Of a stretch of 64,000 nucleotides of DNA, positions 1 through 12,700 are shown one piece after another. The DNA is from Syngnathus acus (taxonomy: Eukaryota > Chordata > Actinopteri > Syngnathiformes > Syngnathidae). The position numbers were made by a program, and so were the translations under genes. Under the pieces are notes generated by a model. The model saw only the letters and a list, made by a program, of their open reading frames with translations. It was not told where the DNA came from and ran no database searches. The stretch is from assembly GCF_901709675.1 (NCBI RefSeq), contig NC_051087.1, positions 3,900,001-3,964,000 on the forward strand. Reading direction: 5' to 3'. Position 1 is the first letter of the stretch. Each line of letters opens with the position of its first letter.

Positions 1-288
1 AAGAGAAAGCACAAAGCACAACTTAAAAGCAGGCATACTCAAATAGAATAAATGGAGAAGCTTCTAGTTCCCCTCACGCCGGCCGTCTTAAACTTACACT
101 TTCTTTTTTGTGTTGCTCACATTCCGCGCAATTGAAGATGACTTTGATGTAGTTTTGCGTCCGAGATATTCAAATTGATGTATTCCATATGTCATCTTCC
201 AAAATGTAATGTTATGGGACAAAAATTGTTTGACCATTTTTAGTTTGGAAGGACAGAAAGAAGATGATGTTTTGTGTTTTCTTTCCAG
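1..288 (+). other. sdk1: sdk1 intron end upstream of the first visible exon
   Basis: No coding sequence supported. It ends in a pyrimidine-rich tract and the AG acceptor at 287-288 used by the Ig4 exon. Confidence 0.7.
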
Positions 289-2142
289 AGCCACCATCTT
301 TGACCGCTCAGCCCCAGTTGAAGATCATTGCTCAGATTGACAAAAATGTAGAAATTCCTTGCTTGGCCACGGGTATGTTGCTTTCTTTTTTTCTTTTTTT
401 TTTGCCATCGGCAGATATGAGCTTTATCTTCTTCCCAATTTCCCAAGCGTTCACTTAAACTGTTCCAGGGTCAGTGTTTATTGGCTTGCTGCCAGAGTAA
501 AATACGTCAAGCTATTTTATTGATTGTTAAGCAAGGACACTTTCGCTTGACGTCATTGTTGATTGTAATTGCATCGGCATGAGAAATACGAAGTGTGCCA
601 CCAGAAATTGTAAGTTGGTAAAAAGGTGCTGTTTTACATTAAAAAAATATATATATTATTTGAAGACACTCAAATGTACGTCATGTATAATACTAAAGGG
701 TGATTCCAAATTAATATTCACTGACATGCTAACATTAGCATTGATACATACGATTGAACACAAATATATACACATATAACAATACTGGTACTGTATATAT
801 TGTTTATTTTCTTTGAAAAATCTTAATGAAACTTCAGTAATTAAGATTATTGTTTGTGTTGATCACTCAATTTAATTGTGATTATGCTTTGAATATAAAG
901 TACAACATTATAGAGTGCAAGTTTTCCTCATTAAAACACAAACAAAACACTTTTCATCCGTTTCAAAGGGGAAAGCTGAGTTCCACGCAATCAAGGACTT
1001 GCATCACAAAGCACCATTGTATTTCAACAGCGTCCCTCGTTGTGCGTCTGCGTGCTTCGTGAACATCCAAATTGCGTTTAGCAGTAGGAGCAGATTAAAA
1101 CAGTGACACCAAAACCCATTGTTCATGACAGCTGCTAGAAAGTGGATTACGCAAAGATGATTTAACGTGTAGGAGTGGACGCGGCATAGGAGGGGAAAGG
1201 AAAAAAAAAAAAAAAAGTCAACATTCTCGCATCCGTCACACGGCGCCGAGCAAGTTTGACGTTCCTCGTCGATACTGCGCGGGCGTTATTAAATAGTCTG
1301 AGCGCCTCGGGGTGAGGGCAGAGCAGAGCGATGGCGGCTCCGAGGAAGAGCGACAGGCATTGAGGGACCTAGAATACTTCACGCGCGTTCGCGGGAAGTT
1401 TGACATCGACGGATTGAGGCGAGAAGCAGGAATTCTGAGCATGACGTATCGTCACGCACACATGCATACTGTACAAATTAGTATGGAGAGCTGATGCTAA
1501 TTACATTAGCCTCATGCCTGTCACTCTCGACATAAGTGTCAGGTAGGTTGCCGCTTGTTCTGTAGATATTTGCTGCTATAATTTATTAAGAGTGTTTTTC
1601 AGCTGCCCCCGTCACCCAGACAGGGCTGCAATCAATATATTATTAGCAGTCATTATGTCGCCATACATATTAATAGCAACAGAGAGCAGGGAAAGGCGTT
1701 GTAGGAGCGACTAGCACTGCTCGGGGAGGTCAAATGTTTTTCAATTGTGTCCCAATTAGATAAGATGGACGTTTAGCGTTTGTGTGTACAGAACCAAGGT
1801 CAGTTTTCGAGTTGTACTTGAGATATCATCGAAATATCACTTATGCAATGCCGGGACGCGGGAAAGTGTAATTGCACATCCACTCCAGTAGGTGGCAGTG
1901 GCACCCCGATGTTTCAGGAAAATGGAAGCACTCTTTGTTCTGCACAGGTGTGCCTCCGCCCAGATTGGAATGGTACAAAGACGCCGTGCCTCTCTCCAAG
2001 CTAGCCAACCCTCGCTACAAGGTCACGAGCGCGGCGGGCCTGACGGTGCGGCGAGTGCAGCCGGGGGACGGCGGGATATTCCAATGCTTCGCCCGCAACG
2101 CCGCCGGAGAGACGCAAGCTCACACGCAGCTCCTCGTTTCCA
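289..2142 (+). CDS. sdk1: sdk1 exons 289-372 and 1948-2142: Ig domain 4
   Basis: The two exons join (phase 1 to phase 1) to one I-set Ig domain that starts [12 protein letters not shown]. The B-strand Cys is in EIPCLATG, the core Trp in RLEWYKD, and the F-strand Cys in [11 protein letters not shown]. The first base of the opening codon comes from an upstream exon not in the window. The intron (373-1947) has a 17-base A run near 1200 and a CpG-rich patch at about 1238-1440 but no other coding exon I can support. Confidence 0.93.
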
Positions 2143-5100
2143 GTGAGTCCTCCAAGGATGCTGTCATCTGCGTCTCCATTCCTTCGCCCTCTGCATCCTC
2201 GTCACAACTTTCCTCTCGTGTCTTCTTTCTTCCCAACTTTGCTCCCTCGCTGCATTTCAGATGCGCCTCCGACCTTCACCGAGCGCCCATCCGACAAAAC
2301 CGTGACTGAAGGGAACACCGCCTTGTTTATATGCCAGACGAGTGGCGCGCCAAAGCCTGGCATCACCTGGAGGAAAGGTAACATGTTCACCAAAATTGAA
2401 GTCTGCATCCTGGGCTCGCCACACACTCAGCGTGAGCGATATGATTGAACGCGACTGAACTGGACAATCAAGAGCAAATTATAGTCACTGACGCACACCA
2501 GGCAATTGACCTTCCTTCGCACACGCAACATAAAAACTGCAACTCTTGATGTGCTGACCTAGAAACCGCATTTTGAGGTGCCACTTGTACTGTCCTGTCG
2601 TATTTTTCATTCCGCCATAAACAGCATGGCGCCACTGTCAGGAGTGGATTGCCTTGGCCCTGTATATTATAATACATAGAGGAAAGTGAACAGAGACTCT
2701 CCACCCTTTGCTTTTCAGCCACAGGCACATACAGAATTCTAAATATACATATAATATTAAATCCGTTGCTTTAGGTTAACGAAAAGTCTCAATTTCTGCG
2801 TTGTAGGATTGCAGGTGTTAGCGAGCGGTTCCGTGCAGGTTCCCAGGTTCACACTCTTGCAGTCGGGCAGTCTGCAGGTTCAACCTGTCAGCTTTCAGGA
2901 TTCGGGAGAATACACCTGCTTCGCTTCCAATTCGGAGAAGACCATTAATGCCACGGCAAAGCTCACTGTCTTGAGTAAGTAAGACAATACAATGACGACT
3001 CTAAACTACCCCCAAACATTCAGATGTATGTCCAGAATTTTATTTTGGAATTCTTGTTGTTGACAAACGTCTGCTGCATACTTTATCAGTAATATGGAGC
3101 CCATATCATCCTGGACTGGGAAATGGTTTCTTCCAGAGGCCTTGACAAAGTTTGGTGGAAATACATTTAAATCAAAAGATTTTTTATATAACTAAACTTC
3201 AAGGGGCGTATCGTCCTTGTCGGGGGAACAGCTACATGAAATCCTTCAATACAGACGCGGAACACTAATTAAGCCGTCCCTGTCGGGTGGCATTAGTCCA
3301 GCATAGCAAACAGCCGCACGATTGCCGATCGATGTCACGGGCAGATGCGATGGCGAATAAATCATGTGATTGGCCGGGCAGGAGGACGACTGAGTGGCCG
3401 CTAAACGTATCGATCGGCTCATTTTTACATTTATTCCGCCAGCTTCACATTAAATACTGCTGGATTCGATTAGGCCGGCGGCCTGCGGGATGCTCGCCGT
3501 CAGTGCTTCTTTGCCGGGTGATTCATCTAAAGCGCCGCCGTCGTCCACAGTGAATGAGCGGGCGACGTCCTCGCCCGTGCACATTTTTATTTCTTTTTCA
3601 TGAGAGGAACGGAATACCACGTAGTCAGCACTTTTCGGACAACAAGTGCAGGCGTGTCTTTTTTCGAGCAGATAATGTACATCCTTGTACGGTTGTGCTC
3701 CGCTAGTTCCTGGATTAAATGGTGACTAATTGATTTTTTTTTTTTTTTCTTACGAGTCAGGGGCAACCTTGCGTGAACGTTTAGAATAACACAGCATCGC
3801 GTTTAACAAATCTAATAGAAGCCTGGAACATTTGTCACGTTTGTGTACTTGAAGCAGACGTTTTCACACCAAGCATCTCTTCAAAAATTGCCATCCTTAA
3901 AATATGGAACAAGTGTTGATCAAATATTAAGTGGAGGTTTTATGCTTCTTTATTATTATCTTGCTTTAAAATAACATTAAATATCTTTTGTGTATTAAAA
4001 GTTTGCCTAGTTTTGATGATTTTTTTTACGTGGTTTAAAGAATTCGTAATTCACTGTACTATTGTTTTGACTCCGACTGTTATTTTCAGGTCGCACCATC
4101 ATCTCTGTCCCCCCGTCCGAGCTACGTGTAATCAAAGGCACCACGGCTTTTTTGGCCTGCAATGCAACACATGACCCGAGAGTCAACGTCAGGTACCAAC
4201 TTCTTCGCTTGAGAGTGGAAACTTATGGCAGTTTGTTTTCCATGCTGGAAATAAACGCAGCGCCTCTCTGTTGCAGCTTCAAATGGGAGCGAGGAGGTGC
4301 GCCCATCTTGACCACCAGCGGGGGGCGTGTCTCCGTACGCCAAGGCTCCCTCACCATTGGCCAGACTTGGTCAGGTGACATCGGGGATTACACCTGCACT
4401 GTGATCTCGCGGGCTGGCAACGATTCTCGCTCCGCTCGCCTGGAAGTCATGTAAGTTGCCATTCCTTAACTACAAAAAATGGCGGCTCGGATTTGAAACT
4501 AGATTAAGATAAAAAACAGATGCTTTTATTGCTTTGCCCAATAGGAACGTACGTGGCAGGAGTCAGAAATTACACACATCCATATCAATAAAGTGTTTAG
4601 CTTATTTAATTTGTCATCTGTTTTAATATTTTCGTCATGTGCAAATGTGTCGACAATTATACCCCCCCACACACACACACACCCAACGAGTCACTAATAT
4701 TAAATCAGGTCGCATGCATATTTCACCCAGCGCACCTCATTAAAGCCGCTGTGAGGGAATGCTCGCAGGTAGGGGCCCATTATGTATTAATGAGTGCTTG
4801 TATGATGTATTTATAAACCATACTTATGCTATATTCATACAATCACAGGGCAGGAAGGCGGGAACTCGGGTCTGTAGTCTTCGGAACCGTAGTGAGTGGC
4901 GAGGTTGCTTGTCCGTTGGAGTGGCTCCGTGTTTACGCTTATGGGGGAAAAAAAGAGGGGACGGTAAATTAGGGATTTGGCGCATGCGTGAGAGTGACAT
5001 TCTCGTTAGCTCGCTATCATCGGGTCACGGAGGCTAACAGACGCTGGCGGCTGAGGAGACAGACTAATTACCAGCAGGTTATTGGTTCAACTCTCACAAG

Positions 5101-6693
5101 GCCCATCCATGTGTTCGTCACTCTCGAAGTGCGTGTGTGTGTGCGTGTGTGTGCGCGCGGCCTCAGCGGAGGTAAGCGCTCCAACATTGTCTATGCTCAT
5201 CCATTAATTAATGCCGTCATGTCAGCTCTAAGAAGAAAACATCAATCTCATTTCCCCTCGTCCTCTTTTCTCTTCCCCGTATCCTCTCGGAGCATCGCCA
5301 CCTTTACCATCACCTTCATCTGTCTGCCATCATCATCTTCACAATTACTTTATTGAAATATGGAATGACTCAAAGGTGACGACAAAAAGTTAATAATGGC
5401 ATTGTAGGAGGAAACAAACGAGCCGTTTTATTTCGATAGCTACTGGCCTCGCCTAAAATATACTTGGACCCCCAGGTGGCAGGCCAGACAATTGATGATT
5501 GGTAATTTTCCGATTTGTTTACAGGAATTTGTTTCCACATTTACTCTCGTTTTTAGGGCTTGTAAAAAGATTTCTTTGGCCACCCCATGGACCCCCCCAA
5601 GGAAAAAAATCCTAGCTCCGCCAGTGTCCATCACGCTTTTTCTTATACAGGCTGTGGTTTGATTTTACAAGTGTTATTTATTTTCTGTTGTTCAATGAAA
5701 GAATACTTGAAGGGGTTTACTAATATATTTTATCTACTCTATGCCAATGTCAGACTTTCTCTGTGTAAAAGTATGTGTTGCAAGTTTTTTGTTTTTTTTG
5801 TCTGGTGCACAGCGAGTTGCCACACTCTCCTCGCTCCTTGGCGGCGCGTCTCAACGACTCTGACTCACGTTCGGTCCTGCTCTCCTGGCTTCGTCCTTTC
5901 GACGGCAACTCTCCGCTACTCTACTATCTGTTGGAGCTCTCGGAGAACAGTACGTATAAGCGTGTGTGGGTGTGGGGGGTCTGGTGGGCTAATTTATAGC
6001 CCCAGAGCGGGTAACAGCTGTTCGCTCGCTGTCTAGCTGGCCCTGATGTACGCTCATTTATAAGCATATGGGGAATAGTGTTGCTGCGTAAATGTACGTC
6101 CAGGTTCTCTATAAATAAATTCTCACGACCCTCCCAACAGTCTCGTTCTCTCGCTCGCTTTCGCTTCCTCCGTCAGCGCAGATGTTTGTAACAGCAGGCC
6201 GCGTCGCTTTCAGATGGCACACAGAGGGAAAGAGGGATGGAGGAAGAGAATGACAAGATGGCTACACCGACGTCTGCTCTCCTTCTATTTTGTGCACAGA
6301 CAGGCACTTTCTTTTAAAATAAAACTCCAAAAACTCAAACTCCACGCGTAAACCTGGAGGATGTAACCTTGACGAGCAAGATTGAGGCCTCACTTCACTC
6401 CATCCCTGACTCAGAAACACCTCCAGCTCACAAACACGTTAACGACGCGACGCTACGTTACATTGCTAGCTTGGACTTATTCATCATGGAGTATTGGCGA
6501 AAATTAAAGGATGGATGGATGGATGGATGGATAGATAGATAGATAGATAGATAGATGGATGGATGGATGGATGGATGGATGGATGGATGGATGGATGGAT
6601 GGATGGATGGATGGATGGATGGATGGATGGATGGATGGATGGATGGATGGATGGATGGATGGATGGATGGATGGATGGATGGATGGATGGATG

Positions 6694-6792
<99 letters not shown>

Positions 6793-9700
6793 GGATGGAT
6801 GGATGGATGGATGGATGGATGGATGGATGGATGGATGGATGGATGGATGGATGGATGGATGGATGGATGGATGGATGGATGGATGGATGGATGGATGGAT
6901 GGATGGATGGATGGATGGATGGATGGATGGATGGATGGATGGATGGATGGATGGATGGATGGATGGATGGATGGATGGATGGATGGATGGATGGATGGAT
7001 GGATGGATGGATGGATGGATGGATGGATGGATGGATGGATGATGTTTTTTCTTCTGCTCTTATGTGCATGTAGAAAGCAATATGTAACACAAAAATATAT
7101 TTTCATCGAAGGAGAAAAGAAGTGTGAAGGGGGGAAATTATAGCAAGCCTGGCGACATTGAGGGATAGACAAAAGTGGTTTTGTTATGTTGTCGCTGTGT
7201 GAGTGCACCCACACACATTTATGACACATTAGATGCTCGGGGTGGCTGTTGCTAATGCTCGTATTTATCCATCACACAATTGCTTTCTTGCCTTTGCTTT
7301 GTTTGCATACGCTCCCACATTACGCCTGCCATTCACACACGTGGCCACTCAGATGAGAAGGTGCACGTAGACAAAATGGACGTCAATATCTGTGCTCCTT
7401 TTATTATTTTGGGTTGTTTTCATTTTGAAATATTGTCACGGTTTATAGCAAAAAGTTTCATCCCTATTGGGTAAAAAAAATAAAAATTCCATTATTTAAC
7501 CCCCTTTCTCCCTCTTGTGTCCATCCAGACTCTCCATGGAAGGTCTACCTGTCCGAGGTGGACCCCACAGTGACCAACATATCAGTGGGAGGGCTCACCC
7601 CTGCCCGGACTTATCAGTTCCGACTTTGCGCTGTCAACCACGTGGGCCGGGGTCAGTACAGCGCCGAGACGCAGCGGTAAGAGTATTTAGTGTTCATTTG
7701 TTGTTGTTTTTATCCCCAAGACTCGCTATCGTTTTATTGCGTATTTAGTTGGAAACCTGAGACCAATTTGCTAGCCCTGCTTTCTGTGAAATAGAGTTTT
7801 GCTGCAAACTGAATGCCAGTCAGAAAGCAGGATTATAATCATGACTATGCCCATAGAGAGGCCACACAATTTAGTGCATTCAAATGTCAAGGTTTGCTGT
7901 TAAAAATCCATTTGCCTTTGTTTGCAGGCCTTTCTGTGATCAGGTCCTTGCTGGAAATGTGCTATGTTATTTCTCAGGGAATTTATTAGCCAGCGGGTGG
8001 GGGAAAGTGAGCGGTCTTTTTGTTAAAGTGGGGGAGTGGATTTGGCCTTAAAAGCGGACCCATTGTTGTGCAGGTGTGTGTGGGGGGGTGAAAAGACGGG
8101 ACACTAACAGCGGCATAGAGGGAGGTGTGGTTTCCAATTGTGCTTCTGAACACACACACACACACAATAGCACAGATGTGGGCATTGACAGATGCCAGAT
8201 GTCGCTCCTCCAAATATAATCTCAGCAATGGAGCTGCTGCCAATTGTAATGATAGAAAGTGCATTCATTTAACAACCTAAACGAAGTTTAGGTTGAACAT
8301 ATTGTGCTTTTTTTTTCTTCTTCAATTTAAGAGCACACAGGTATACGAATAACATCATCTTGTCGGATCAAAACGTAATCCCACTGAAGCGAACTAAATT
8401 CCACTTGAATCGTATCACACTAAGTATAAATTGTGCAGACGTGTCCTTTATTTGTCGATTGCCAATCTTCAGTAGTTTTGTCTTTGCGTGCGTCGGTTCT
8501 GTCCGACAGCGGGCCACCTGCTCCTCGGCACAAAGTAGGTTGTTAGAAGCACTGGAGAACAGAATACATTGATCCTCCGCAAATGAGAGACTGGCAGGTG
8601 GACAAGTCATCGGTGGTCAGCGTATCAGAGCAGATGGATGCGGCTCTTCATCAGCGTTCGTTCCGTATGTGACCACACGCGCGACGCTTTTAATCTCTTG
8701 GACGTCAGCTGGAACCAGGCGACGCACGCGTGCAAGTGGCCAAAAAAAGACACTTGGTGCTCTCGCCTGCAGCTCCAAGCTTGAGGCGTAACCAAATGCC
8801 TCATCATCTAGTGGAAAAGTGCCACTGGGATGACAAAAAAAATGATTATTTCATCCTTTCAAACACTTCCGAGGTGGCAGGTGGATTCATTATTTAAACG
8901 CTAAGTTTGTCTATCGGGAATTAAAATGGCGGATAAGTTAAACTGATTGCCTTTCAGTGTGTTGTCATTTGCAAGGCGACCGATTGTTAATATGATGTGT
9001 TAATTGTTTTTTTTGTCACACTTTTTAGTTGAGATGATTTGTTCAGAGACATTTCATTAACCTTTGAGATCACATCGGGGGATATTTGTCATGATTGTAC
9101 TCGAACAGCGCATTTGAAATGTCGTGGGATATGGTCAAGTGTCACCTCACACCATTCCTGATGACTTTAGAGCCATATTTGAGATTTTCTATGTCCAAAT
9201 CTGATGAGTGCAACCTGAGGAACTTCAACGGGGCCGCTGTCATCAGATCACTTCTTAGCGGTGGAGCAGCGTGATCCCTCCTGGCCTCTCGCTTTCTCCT
9301 CCAGCATCCAATTTCCTCGAACAGCTTGATCACTTTTCATTTTTGTCCAGCCATTTTTGGCAACCTTTTACTTTTTTGTCCATCATGTCCTTTGCCCTCA
9401 ATTATTTCATCTTTCACTTGTCTTTCCGCTTTCCTCCTTCTTCTTGTTAACCTCGCTCGGCGTCCAACGCTGCTGACCCCACCTGGCCTTGATAGTGATG
9501 ATGACTCCCAAAAACGTCGAGGCGGGGGGGGGGTAAAGAAAAAAGAGGGAAGGGGGAGAGCTTGTGGCTTTACTGTAAGCTGCTCAGTTTACATAATCAG
9601 TAAGCATATGTGTCAACACACACACACACACACATTTGTCGCTCGGCTTAGGATGCGCCGCAACATCCGTTGGCCTTTTCCCTGGCACGGATTATGACTT

Positions 9701-12700
9701 GCCACATGTCCCTCTTGAGTGATGATGCTCCGAGCTACTGAGCCATTAGTTTTGTGCTCGCGATATGTGCACTTTTGTTAAAATATGGTAAATTGGAATA
9801 ATCTGCAATGATAAAATGCAAAGATTTTTTGGGTTTACTTTTATCCCTCCCATTTGCTATGAAAACATTTACACATTATAGATTTAAACACCAAAATATT
9901 CCACTAAATCACATCATTTTGTTGAAATTCTGCTAGCTTAATGCTAACAAGCCTGTCTACCATATCCCATGTCCCAACTGTTAACTAGTAGCAGTTTTAT
10001 GTTGGCATTAAGCTAGAAGAATTTCACCTGGCTACCATGTCCCATGTCACAAATATTAACTAGTAGCAGTTTTACGTTAGCATTAAGCTAATACAAGTTT
10101 TTCAAAAGGTAAAGTTGTTTTAAATATAGATGTCAGAGTTTATTGTATTGTTGATGATGATAATGAAACCTGATTGGCAAGATAAGACAAAACAAAAACT
10201 ATGACAACAACTAACAACAAATCATGATATTAGCTGGGGAATTAGCATAGACACCAGACAGAGTAGCCCCATGGCTTTTGATGGTTGAAGTTTACCATCT
10301 GGAAACAAACTAAATGTAATCTTTGACAATCTTTTTTTTTGACTGAAATCGATGATGTAAATTAGCACGCCACCCAAGTACATACACACACACAAGCTGT
10401 TGCACCCCAAAGCAAAAAAAACACCTCATGAATTGCCTTCATTCCCGCCCAAATCGTTTAAAAGTAAATATTTCACATCAAGTGGGTTCAACACGGGGAC
10501 GTTAACTTCGCACAAACATGAATCATAAAGTCCCAGCTGACGACGAGGCCCCAACACTTTCCCGCAAAAATATACATAACAGCGTATGCAGCTTCCGAAT
10601 AATAACTCTAGCTCATAAGTTGCTCTGAAGGCTGTTTGACACACTTTATCTGTCCCCTGCTATTAAGAAAAAGAGGATGGATTTCTGGAGGAGATGAACA
10701 TTTTCGTGTGTGTGTGTGCTTGTGTGTAATTCCCCACTCTGCAGGAATTAACACAAGTTTTTTTTGTGTCGTCCTTCACCATTTAATGCCCACACGCTTT
10801 CGTGGCACCGAATCCACATTGCGTATCGACTTTTAAATGAAACGCTTGAGTCGACCACAGCTCAAAGGAGGTGGGGAGAAAAAAAAATGGCGATTTATTG
10901 GGTGGAAGAAATGAAGGGGAAATGAGGGCAGCGGATATTAAAACGTTGAAAAGTAAGCAGCTGGGGACATGGGGATTGGACAGCGGGGTGTTTGGACATG
11001 GGCTAAGCGCTACACCCAAATCTTTCTGACCTCTGATTTGTTGGCTTGTTGGTTATTTTCAATTAGGAAACATCGACCCATCCAATTCCAATACCTCTGG
11101 TCCTCATTAGAGTCGCGGGTGAGCTGGAGCCTATCCCAGCGGACTCTGGACAAGAGGCGGTCTATGATTATTGTTTCTTTAGTATTCTACTGAGCATCCA
11201 GGACAGAGACCCGTGGACCTGTTTCACGTGTCACGATACAATGAACGGCCGTTTATCCTTTCTGCGATAAACAGACGTTCTCTGTAAAATCTACGATGCA
11301 GAGAGGCCATATAGATTTTTTGATAGTTTTACTTCTCCCACAGGCTTTCAACACAAATTTATTCCTAAGCTCCTGCTCTCATTCTCTCCCTGTCAAGAAA
11401 TGGGAGACTCACTTTGAAGAAATGAAACGAAGACTCTTGCTTAGTATGATGGCTTCGAAATATTTAAGTATCCACGGTACTATATTGATGGTAAATGATG
11501 CTTTTCTCGGTGGATGGCGATTGTAAATGGGAAAAAAATCAAGAACGAACAAAACAGATGTCGAAAAACAAGTGAAAGTCATCGCGTTCATCTTAATTTG
11601 CGATGGCTATACACTAAACGCGCTTTTGCTGTCTGCCGCCAGGCCATCGAAACACACGAGGCAATCTGCAGTTGGCGCTTGTAAACAGCCGGTGTCAGCG
11701 ACAACGCTCCCCGGGGATGATGGCTAAAGCACTTCCATCATCATCTGCTGTAGCTGTTGCAGTGATTGTTTGAAGTAAATGAACAATACCGCAAGACAAG
11801 GAAAACAAACAAATGAATGGCGTGACACTACAAGGCTGTGACAGTAGAATGCAAAATGGGAGAAATGAGCGCAGAATAGCAAAAGGCTACATGGATGACG
11901 TAACGGGATTTGTTGTCATACATTGCAACAGTTTCACAAGGCGCCTGAGAAGGAGAAGCTTTTTGTTGCTACTCCCACTTTCAATTTACGGTCAAACTAA
12001 ACTTAAAGGAAAAGTGATTTACACATTGTTTAGTTAAGAAACCCATTAGCTTTGCAAAAGTCTGTTTCGCGTAATGCTAATTTATACAGTATGGAAAATT
12101 CTATTAACATTAGGAGAGATGGTATGATGATTAGTTTTGGAGCATTATCATGTGCAAAATTGTATTTTTTTTCCTGATTGTACTTATGTACATTATTATA
12201 GTGTGTTATTACTTCTTAATGAAGAAAAAATGCAATGGGAAAAAATCATTTCCGATACGAGTGTTTTATGTCCCAAGTTTGGTCATATCCTGAATTGAAT
12301 TGGAAACAAATTTGTTTTCACTTTATGACATTGCTACAATAATATGGAATATCAAAGTGCTCATCCCTAATTAGCATCGCTGCTCCACTCTGTTTTCACG
12401 CTATGTCAGGTTGATGCTGAGAGAAGAAGCGCCAAGTGCCCCCCCGAAGAACATTGTGGCAAGCGGGCGAACAAACCAGTCCATTATGGTCCAGTGGCAG
12501 CCTCCTCCAGAATCGCAGCTCAATGGAGTCCTCAGAGGATATATGCTCAGGTACAAAGACTGAACCATTGTGAATGAAGCATACAGTTTTGGTGTGAGAC
12601 TCTAAATTGTCTATAGGTGTGAATTGAGGTCCATTGTTTTGTTTGTGTACCTCCCTCACCTCTTCAACCCTCTCTATCGTAACTGGAAAAAACAAAACCA

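Larger units (their letters stand above)
7677..12409 (+). other. sdk1: Largest sdk1 intron in the window (4.7 kb)
   Basis: No exon is supported. It holds a CA tract near 8150, a CA tract near 9616, a G run near 9525, a 75-bp tandem duplication at 9957-10092 and an interspersed-repeat fragment at 11071-11163. The remainder is unremarkable AT-rich intron. Confidence 0.7.

Noticed and set aside
6458-7229. Long open frames of Ile-His-Pro-Ser (minus) and Met-Asp-Gly-Trp (plus) repeats
   Set aside because: They are the GGAT/GATA microsatellite read in frame; no gene signals.
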